Shown here: positions 5,569-10,759 of the stretch, in pieces
How the letters are laid out: every line of letters starts with the position of its first letter
Position numbering within the stretch: the stretch's first letter is position 1
Source: UBA12068 sp964452415
GTDB taxonomy: Bacteria > Patescibacteriota > Minisyncoccia > Moranbacterales > GWC2-37-73
Reading direction: 5' to 3'
Assembly: GCA_964452415.1 (NCBI GenBank)
Contig: CAYVME010000032.1
Location: 1 to 10,759 of the forward strand
Length of the DNA: 10,759 bases
The notes under the pieces: model-generated
Seen by the model: only the letters and a program-made list of their open reading frames with translations
What the model was told of the DNA's origin: nothing
Database searches by the model: none
Program-made: the position numbers and the translations under genes

Positions 5569-5600
5569 TTGCAACATGTCAATTTTTTGAAAACATGTTA

Positions 5601-5634
5601 AAGGGGTGGTCAATTTCGGACCACTTCTTTCTTT
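5601..5634 (+). terminator. Intrinsic terminator after rubrerythrin
   Basis: The GTGGTC/GACCAC core (5606-5611 / 5619-5624) extends to an 11-pair stem with two G-U pairs, has a 7-nt loop, and is followed by TTCTTTCTTT. It begins about 30 nt past the stop. A smaller inverted repeat of AACATGT lies just before it (5573-5599). Confidence 0.75.
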
Positions 5635-5644
5635 GTATGCTTTT

Positions 5645-5674
5645 TTGTGATAGCATTTGAATATTAAATACAAT
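5645..5674 (+). promoter_or_regulatory. Probable promoter for the 5693 gene
   Basis: TTGTGA (5645-5650), an 18-nt spacer and TACAAT (5669-5674). The match is weaker than at the other promoters. It would leave a leader of only about 12 nt, consistent with a start lacking an SD. Confidence 0.4.
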
Positions 5675-5692
5675 TTATTGTAAGCTTGGCAT

Positions 5693-6397
5693 ATGAAAAG
5701 AAATAGAAAAAGAAAAAATTATTGCATGTTGGGATTTTTAATTTTTGTTTTGGCGGTTCTTTTTTCGTTTAATCGTAATAAGGCCCAGGCTCAAGAAGTT
5801 GAAACATTTTTGGTCACTCCTAGTGGTGAACTCGAAGATGTTTCTTTGGACGGGGGGATTCAAGGTCAAACTGATCGAAATTCTGTTCCGGTTATTGAGC
5901 CAATTCTTGACGAGGATGACACTCTCGAAAAAGATTTGAAAAATCAAAAGTTGGATACAAGCACAACCTTTTATCCCGAAGTTCTTTCTTCGCTTCAACT
6001 TTCACTTAAAAATTTTTCTCAGCATTTCAGAAAAGAAGCAAAGGGAGACACGGCAGTTTTTGATGAAATCGATGTTATCTTGGAGAATTCAGATTTAGCC
6101 AAAGCAGAAATCGATTCAAAGTTTGCCTTGCTTGAAAAGAGAGGCAAAGCGGCCACTTTCTTTTTTGGTCCCAACTATGGCGCAATAAAAAGACTGAAAA
6201 TACGACTGGTTGACATTGAAAATATCGCAAAACAATCCAATTATCTTTCAGAAAAAGTTGAAAATGAGGACTTTTCAGCCATGCTCAAGGCTTTTTCTTT
6301 GCAACTTTTAATGCAAAAAAAGGAGCAGGAAGAAACAGTGGCTCAATTTGAAAACAAAAAATCAATGTTTGGATGGCTGATTAAGATCTTTTATTGA
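5693..6397 (+). CDS. Exported helical protein of unknown function
   Basis: The 234-residue protein has a classic signal peptide: the basic N-terminus KRNRKRK, a hydrophobic core (about 12-26), and AQA (31-33) before a likely cleavage site. The mature part begins acidic and low in structure (35-90). It then becomes charged and helix-forming (95-222), with coiled-coil-like stretches such as LLMQKKEQEETVAQFENKK (205-223). A more hydrophobic GKAATFFFGPNYGAIKRL lies at 151-168, and the protein ends in aromatic FGWLIKIFY. I do not recognise the family. No catalytic motif or lipobox was seen. It precedes another exported protein by about 100 nt, each with its own promoter, so an envelope role is likely but unspecified. 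Confidence 0.75.
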   Translation: MKRNRKRKNYCMLGFLIFVLAVLFSFNRNKAQAQEVETFLVTPSGELEDVSLDGGIQGQTDRNSVPVIEPILDEDDTLEKDLKNQKLDTSTTFYPEVLSSLQLSLKNFSQHFRKEAKGDTAVFDEIDVILENSDLAKAEIDSKFALLEKRGKAATFFFGPNYGAIKRLKIRLVDIENIAKQSNYLSEKVENEDFSAMLKAFSLQLLMQKKEQEETVAQFENKKSMFGWLIKIFY

Positions 6398-6406
6398 TAT
6401 TGTTGG

Positions 6407-6431
6407 CAGAATCAATTCTGACTTTCTTTTT
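6407..6431 (+). terminator. Weak possible terminator after the 5693 gene
   Basis: CAGAAT (6407-6412) and ATTCTG (6415-6420) form a small hairpin followed by ACTTTCTTTTT. The stem is short and the loop tight, so this is tentative. Confidence 0.3.
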
Positions 6432-6450
6432 GTTCAAGACTTGCGTTTTG

Positions 6451-6459
6451 TGCTATAAT
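6451..6459 (+). promoter_or_regulatory. Extended -10 promoter for the surface-protein gene
   Basis: TGC followed by consensus TATAAT (6454-6459) is an extended -10 element. No good -35 is seen at the normal distance (TTGTTC at 6430 is the closest). The predicted start near 6466 gives a leader of about 28 nt before ATG 6494. Confidence 0.5.
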
Positions 6460-6493
6460 GTTTGTATGCAAATTGTAATTATAAAATAAAAAA

Positions 6494-8851
6494 ATGAAAA
6501 AAATTCGAAGTGAAATTGTATTATTGCTAGTTTTTATTTTTGGAACTTCCTTGTTTTTGCAAAGTGCCCTGGCCGCTGCTCCGGTTATATTATCGCTAAG
6601 GGCGGTAAGTGGAGTAACAAGCAATCTTGATTCTTCCAATAATTACACAACAACACCAAGTCTTTCTGCTTCAACTGAGCTTGTAATTATAGCACTTGAT
6701 ACGGATGTTCCATCGGTATGTAGTTTGTCTTCTGACAGCGGGATGGCTAGCCCAGAAACAACTGTTAGTACAACAAGTCACAGTTTTTCTGCAATAAGTG
6801 TTTCAGCTGGTTCAACAACTCACAGATACTTGCAGTGCATGGATACTGCTACCAGCACAAATACGGCAATCTATGATCTGGTGATTGTTGTTGATTCTCT
6901 TGCTCCAGTTATATCATCAATTGAGGCCAGAAGTTCAGAGACAAAATCTTTAAATGCTTTAAATTCTTATTCAACTAATCCCCCTTTTCTTTATTCAACC
7001 GAGCTTGTAATTATAGTACTTGATACGGATGTTCCATCGGCATGTAGTTTGTCTTCTGATAGCGGGATGGCTAGCCCAGAAACAACTGTTAGTACAACAA
7101 GTCACAGTTTTTCTGCAATAAGTGTTTCAGCTGGTTCAACAACTCACAGATACTTGCAGTGCATGGATACTGCTACCAGCACAAATACGGCAATCTATGA
7201 TCTGGTAATTTTTGTAGATGATGCTCCTGTTCCAGATATCCCGGTTGCAGACTTGGTGGCAGGTACTTATAATGATCCGCCTAAAACAGTAACCATAACC
7301 TCAGAAGTTGGGACAGTAATTGATTATAGGTTTATACTTGCCGGACAAGATTTTGACGAAATCAATTTTTGCGGTGTATATCCTGACAATTGTGTGCAAG
7401 ACGATGACAATTCTGTTACTTTAACCATAAGCGCAACACAAACAATCAGGGCCAGAGCCTGTGACTATGCCGGCTCTCTGAATTGCAGTGATCCAACTCT
7501 GGCAGAATGGGCATATGTGATAACATCGACAACCTTCACTGTGACTCCCTCTGCTGGAGCAAATGGCACAATTTCTCCAAGCACTGCTCAAACAATCAAT
7601 TCTGGCTCGACAACCACATTCACCGTCACACCAAGCAGTGGCTACACCGCAACAGTTGGAGGAACTTGCGGAGGAAGTCTTGTTGGAACAACCTATACCA
7701 CAAATGCCATCACGGCAAATTGCACAGTGAGTGCAACCTTCGCATCCACAGAAAATCAAGTCGTTGCCCCAACCACATCTCCTGCCGCAGGTACATATTC
7801 TTCAGCACAATCAGTAACTCTTTCATCCACAACTGATGGTGACACAATATATTACACAACCGATGGTTCAACTCCAACAACTTCTTCAGCTTTGTATTCT
7901 GGGGCAATTTCAATTTCCTCAACCACAACCCTGAAGGCTATTGCAGTCAAATCAGGTATGACTGACAGCACCGTGATGAGTTCACTTTTCACCATCTCAA
8001 CCGGAACAGGAGTTGCAAATGTTTCTGCTGGTGCGGATAAAACAGTGGGCGCCCCAACCACCCTAATAGGCTTAGCTACGGGCACAGGCCTCACCTATGA
8101 ATGGACAAAGCAATCGGGACCGGGAGCAATAACCTTTGGTTCTTCAACAAGTGCAACCACAACAGTTAGCGCAACTGTTGACGGAACATATGTTTTGAGA
8201 CTCACTGCTACCGATGGATCAGATGGAACAGCATATGACGACATGACTTTGATTTGGGATTCAGCTCCACCAACAGCCACTTTTGATTCATTTGGAACAA
8301 CTGACACCACTCCACAACTTGCAGGAACTTCAACGGGATCACCCGTTAGTGTTAATTTGTACATTGGAAGTGCCACCTATACAGCAACTCTCAGCAGTGA
8401 TGGGACATGGACAGCTGGAATTACTTCAGCTCTTACTCCCAATGCATACAATGTGCGAGTCAGAGCTTTTGACCTGGCTGGAAATTACAATGATAATTAT
8501 GTGGTTTTGACGATCTCATCTGGAACTTCAACCACCACAACCACCACTTCAACCTCAAGCAGCAGTTCTTCTTCTGAGAATAACAGCAAAAAAATCAAAA
8601 ACACCAGCAAGTTCGTAAAAGGTGGGGACACCATTGTTCAAACAGGAAAAAGATTTCCAAAAAATGCCAAAGTCCTTCTTTTCTATCAAAACTCCAATGG
8701 TTCATACAATGCTCCTCAAATGATAAAAACAGATGATGATGGCAAATTCTCCATAAAATATGTGGTTAAAAAGACTCCTGGTGTTTACAATTGGTTTGCT
8801 CAGGACTACAACTCAGGCACAAGATCTTGGTCAAAATACAGAGTTAAGTAA
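6494..8851 (+). CDS. Large secreted multi-domain surface protein
   Basis: The 785-residue protein has a signal peptide (1-27, ending SALA). In order follow two tandem Ig/FN3-like repeats with a period of 108 residues (30-137 and 138-245), each with a probable disulfide pair (C76/C115 and C184/C223). Next are a chitobiase-C-terminal-like domain with extra cysteines (about 246-343) and an InlB-B-repeat-like module (344-417) with PSAGANGTISPS and C392/C410. A second chitobiase-C-like module (424-502) with DGDTIYYTTDGSTPT follows, then a PKD-like domain (506-590) with YEWTKQSGPG and a bacterial Ig-like domain (592-675). A Ser/Thr linker (677-695) leads to a basic C-terminal domain (700-785). No LPXTG, PEP-CTERM or membrane tail is seen, so the final domain may be the attachment or secretion part. 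Adhesion or interaction is inferred from architecture; there is no catalytic motif. Confidence 0.85.
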   Translation: MKKIRSEIVLLLVFIFGTSLFLQSALAAAPVILSLRAVSGVTSNLDSSNNYTTTPSLSASTELVIIALDTDVPSVCSLSSDSGMASPETTVSTTSHSFSAISVSAGSTTHRYLQCMDTATSTNTAIYDLVIVVDSLAPVISSIEARSSETKSLNALNSYSTNPPFLYSTELVIIVLDTDVPSACSLSSDSGMASPETTVSTTSHSFSAISVSAGSTTHRYLQCMDTATSTNTAIYDLVIFVDDAPVPDIPVADLVAGTYNDPPKTVTITSEVGTVIDYRFILAGQDFDEINFCGVYPDNCVQDDDNSVTLTISATQTIRARACDYAGSLNCSDPTLAEWAYVITSTTFTVTPSAGANGTISPSTAQTINSGSTTTFTVTPSSGYTATVGGTCGGSLVGTTYTTNAITANCTVSATFASTENQVVAPTTSPAAGTYSSAQSVTLSSTTDGDTIYYTTDGSTPTTSSALYSGAISISSTTTLKAIAVKSGMTDSTVMSSLFTISTGTGVANVSAGADKTVGAPTTLIGLATGTGLTYEWTKQSGPGAITFGSSTSATTTVSATVDGTYVLRLTATDGSDGTAYDDMTLIWDSAPPTATFDSFGTTDTTPQLAGTSTGSPVSVNLYIGSATYTATLSSDGTWTAGITSALTPNAYNVRVRAFDLAGNYNDNYVVLTISSGTSTTTTTTSTSSSSSSSENNSKKIKNTSKFVKGGDTIVQTGKRFPKNAKVLLFYQNSNGSYNAPQMIKTDDDGKFSIKYVVKKTPGVYNWFAQDYNSGTRSWSKYRVK
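6677..6882 (+). repeat. Internal direct repeat, copy 1 (206 bp)
   Basis: This stretch is nearly identical to 7001-7206, shifted by exactly 324 bp (108 codons). I find 3 mismatches in 206 bp, all in the first 60; the last 146 are identical. It encodes residues 62-130 of the surface protein. Confidence 0.95.
7001..7206 (+). repeat. Internal direct repeat, copy 2 (206 bp)
   Basis: Second copy, encoding residues 170-238. Two of the three base differences change residues (A68 to V176, V75 to A183) and the third is silent. Identity stops abruptly at 7206, and the sequence before 7001 is only distantly similar to its counterpart. Confidence 0.95.
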
Positions 8852-8880
8852 AGGGAATGACTCTTTTGGATATATGAAAG

Positions 8881-8916
8881 AGAGGTTGGCGGACTGGCCA
8901 GCCTCTTTTCTTTTTT
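8881..8916 (+). terminator. Intrinsic terminator after the surface-protein gene
   Basis: AGAGGTTGGC (8881-8890) pairs with GCCAGCCTCT (8897-8906), including one G-U pair, around a 6-nt loop. It is followed by TTTCTTTTTT. It starts 29 nt after the stop codon. Confidence 0.8.
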
Positions 8917-8996
8917 CCAAATATGATATAGAATGGGAGCTCAGTGAATTTCCTAAAAAGCTAAGAATCTAAAGCCTAAAAAGCTACCCAAAAGAT

Positions 8997-10448
8997 ATGA
9001 CAAACAATGATGTTGCAGTTAGATTTAATAAGGTTTCTTTTGAGTTTGGCCACGACAAGCCAATTTTGGAAGAAGCATCTTTTTCGCTTAGGCGAGGGAC
9101 AAAAATGACCTTGATGGGGCAAAATGGGGCTGGAAAAAGCACCATCTTCAAGTTGATCATGGGCGAACTGAAAGCTGATGATGGTTCGATTTTCGTGGAC
9201 GACAGACTCAAGATTGCGATTGCCAAGCAAGTGATCCCTCGCGAGCAGCTCGACCTCACTGTTAAGGAATTTTTTGAAAAATGTTTTGATGAAAAAGTTT
9301 ACAGCATTGATCCAAAGATCGATGCGGTTTTGGATGTGGTAAACTTGAAAGCTCCGCATGACAAAATCATCCGAGCTTTTTCCGGGGGGCAACAAGCGCG
9401 ATTGCTTTTGGCTTCGGCCTTGATTCAAAATCCTGACCTTTTGATTTTGGATGAGCCAACAAACAATTTGGATAAAGCTGGCATTGCACACCTCACTCAA
9501 TTCTTGATCAACTATCACAACACTTGCATCGTGATTTCGCATGATGCGGACTTCTTGAATTCTTTCACAGATGGAGTTTTGTATTTGGATGTGTTCACCA
9601 AAAAAGTTGATCAATATCTCGGAGACTATTATGTGGTGGTGGCTGAAATCGCAGCACGCATTGAGAAAGAGAAAATGAAAAATGCACAATATGAAAAAGA
9701 AATTATTGCCAACAAGGAAAAGGCAAACTTCTTCGCCAACAAGGGAGGAAAAATGAGACTTGTGGCTCGCAGAATGCGCGACAAAGCTGAAGAAATGGAA
9801 GAAGCCAAGGTTGATGTGCGAAAAGAAGACCAAGCCATAAGGGCTTTTACAATTCCTGCGCAACCTGAACTTGTGGGAGATCTTTTGAAAATTTCATCAC
9901 TAACTGTCATTGTTGATCATCATCCATATCCCAAAGAAGCCAATGTTTCGCTGAAAAAAAATCAACACCTTTTGCTTGCTGGTCCAAATGGAATTGGAAA
10001 AAGCACATTACTTGAATCTCTGGCCAACGGAACTGCGCCAGGCGCAAAAATTTCTGAGGGCGTGCGAGTTGGATATTATCGCCAAGATTTCTCAACCCTC
10101 AATTTTGACGACACGGTCTATGAATCATTGGCCAGCGCCATGAATGGATCTGATGAGCACCGCCTGAGAAGTGTGGCATCTGGATTTTTGTTGGACAAAA
10201 AAATAATGAATTCAAAAGTCGGAATGCTTTCAGAGGGACAAAAAGGCTTGGTGGCATTTGCACGATTGGTTCTTCAGGAACCAGGACTTTTGATTTTGGA
10301 CGAACCAACCAATCATATCAACTTCCGTCATTTGCCGGTCATTGCTGAAGCTTTGAGTAAATATGAGGGTGCCATGATCTTGGTTTCTCATGTGCCAGAA
10401 TTTGTGGAGCAAATCCGAATTGATGAAATTTTGGACCTTGAGAAATAG
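8997..10448 (+). CDS. ABC-F family ATPase (ribosome-associated)
   Basis: The 483-residue soluble protein has two ABC domains and no membrane segment. Domain 1 has Walker A GQNGAGKST (41-49), signature FSGGQQAR (128-135), Walker B LLILDEPTNNLD (148-159) and switch His ISHD (180-183). A charged helical linker (about 215-285, rich in K/E/R) corresponds to the tRNA-contacting arm of ABC-F proteins. Domain 2 has Walker A GPNGIGKST (329-337), a diverged signature LSEGQKG (411-417) and Walker B LLILDEPTNHIN (431-442), whose last residue is Asn rather than the usual Asp, with His465 after it. ABC-F proteins bind the ribosomal E site and rescue or tune stalled translation; some give antibiotic resistance. 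The subfamily cannot be set, and at 483 residues it is short. No SD and no clear promoter were found. Confidence 0.9.
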   Translation: MTNNDVAVRFNKVSFEFGHDKPILEEASFSLRRGTKMTLMGQNGAGKSTIFKLIMGELKADDGSIFVDDRLKIAIAKQVIPREQLDLTVKEFFEKCFDEKVYSIDPKIDAVLDVVNLKAPHDKIIRAFSGGQQARLLLASALIQNPDLLILDEPTNNLDKAGIAHLTQFLINYHNTCIVISHDADFLNSFTDGVLYLDVFTKKVDQYLGDYYVVVAEIAARIEKEKMKNAQYEKEIIANKEKANFFANKGGKMRLVARRMRDKAEEMEEAKVDVRKEDQAIRAFTIPAQPELVGDLLKISSLTVIVDHHPYPKEANVSLKKNQHLLLAGPNGIGKSTLLESLANGTAPGAKISEGVRVGYYRQDFSTLNFDDTVYESLASAMNGSDEHRLRSVASGFLLDKKIMNSKVGMLSEGQKGLVAFARLVLQEPGLLILDEPTNHINFRHLPVIAEALSKYEGAMILVSHVPEFVEQIRIDEILDLEK

Positions 10449-10465
10449 GGAAATATCGGTGGCTA

Positions 10466-10494
10466 TTGACTTTTTGAGTTCAATATGCTATATT
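10466..10494 (+). promoter_or_regulatory. Strong promoter for the cold-shock gene
   Basis: TTGACT (10466-10471), a 17-nt spacer and TATATT (10489-10494), with TGC before the -10 as in extended -10 promoters. It begins 18 nt after the ABC-F stop. Transcription would start near 10501. Confidence 0.75.
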
Positions 10495-10500
10495 TAGGAA

Positions 10501-10586
10501 GCACCAGTTGGTGCGCAAGCAGTACTAGTCGAACATGCTCCCGCAACAAAACAATCTGTGCATTTAAACAACAACAATCAAACAAC
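10501..10586 (+). promoter_or_regulatory. 86-nt leader of the cold-shock mRNA
   Basis: The predicted transcript begins with a hairpin, GCACCAGTTGGTGC (10501-10514), within a G/C-rich first half (to about 10545). The remainder (about 10546-10586) is rich in A and C with almost no G, leads to the ATG and lacks an SD. Long structured leaders that control cold-shock translation are known from cspA-type genes. A regulatory role here is inferred from length, placement and the hairpin. Confidence 0.45.
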
Positions 10587-10759
10587 ATGAACCAAGGAAC
10601 AATCAAGCGTTTGACAGACCGAGGATTCGGATTCATTTCCCAAGAAGGAAGTGACAAAGACCTTTTCTTTCACGCAAAGGAACTTCAGAATGCTGAGTTC
10701 AATGAATTGCAAGAAGGTGACAAAGTTGAGTTCGAAGTAAGCGAAAGCCCAAAAGGACC
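10587..10759 (+). CDS. Cold-shock domain protein, C-terminus cut by window edge
   Basis: The first 57 codons are visible, starting MNQGTIKRLTDRGFGFIS. The RNA-binding motifs of the cold-shock domain are present: RNP1-like RGFGFIS (12-18) and RNP2-like DLFFHAKEL (25-33), then LQEGDKVEFEV (41-51) and the start of the SPKGP segment. CspA-type proteins are 65-70 residues, so only the last strand is missing. They bind single-stranded RNA or DNA and act as RNA chaperones in the cytoplasm. The gene has a strong promoter and a long leader, as expected for an abundant protein. No SD; the ATG follows CAAACAAC. Confidence 0.92.
   Translation, partial: MNQGTIKRLTDRGFGFISQEGSDKDLFFHAKELQNAEFNELQEGDKVEFEVSESPKG

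Noticed and set aside
5257..5673. 138-codon - strand frame over rubrerythrin and its terminator
   Set aside because: It crosses a clear intrinsic terminator and is antisense to a well-supported rubrerythrin gene. The product has no recognisable features.
7421..8376. Several long frames on both strands inside the surface-protein gene
   Set aside because: They are low-complexity shadows of the repetitive Thr/Ser/Ala coding sequence. Only the + frame from 6494 has a signal peptide and recognisable modules.
8976..9863. 295-codon open frame on the - strand
   Set aside because: It lies antisense to the ABC-F gene, whose motifs are unmistakable on the + strand. The antisense translation shows no motif and is a by-product of the coding strand's codon use.

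Overview
The window is AT-rich bacterial DNA. Every recognisable protein gene lies on the + strand; only a truncated tRNA gene at the left edge is on the - strand. UGA ends several genes where the homologous folds finish, so the standard bacterial code fits. Most genes lack a Shine-Dalgarno sequence and begin with an ATG directly after A/T-rich sequence. There is also a secreted Ser/Thr-rich mosaic surface protein and an ABC-F ATPase. Together these suggest a Patescibacteria (CPR)-type genome, perhaps Moranbacteria-like. That assignment is an inference from gene style, not a proven identity.

Layout. (1) 1-33: 5' part of a tRNA-Asn gene (- strand). (2) 196-1299: a self-contained transcription unit with a TTGACA/TATTAT promoter, an integral-membrane isoprenylcysteine-type methyltransferase, a small orphan protein and an intrinsic terminator. 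Its two genes have perfect AAAGGAGG ribosome-binding sites, unlike the rest of the window. (3) 1389-3697: a run of small accessory genes, behind a 28-nt terminator-like palindrome and a 16-nt operator-like palindrome. These are a RibD-C/DHFR-like reductase, a small winged-helix-like protein, a DUF1428 protein, a PhnB-like VOC protein and a small cupin, with a terminator after DUF1428. (4) 3698-4060: a gap with a strong bidirectional terminator and a good promoter. (5) 4061-5568: a free-standing cyanophycin-synthetase-like ATP-grasp ligase, then rubrerythrin from its own promoter. (6) 5693-8851: two exported proteins, a 234-residue helical one and a 785-residue surface protein with Ig/PKD/chitobiase-C-like modules and a near-identical internal DNA duplication. 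(7) 8997-10448: an ABC-F ribosome-associated ATPase with a diverged second nucleotide site. (8) 10466-10759: a cold-shock protein gene with a strong promoter and an 86-nt leader, cut by the window edge.

The genes do not form one pathway. The central block looks like small-molecule or redox/stress housekeeping (reductase, VOC, cupin, DUF1428, rubrerythrin), the next block is envelope and surface, and the last two genes concern translation and RNA. No CRISPR array, insertion sequence, integrase or complete mobile element was seen. The observations most worth following are the gene-conversion-like repeat in the surface protein, the split between strong-SD and SD-less genes, the palindromic operator candidate and the cold-shock leader.
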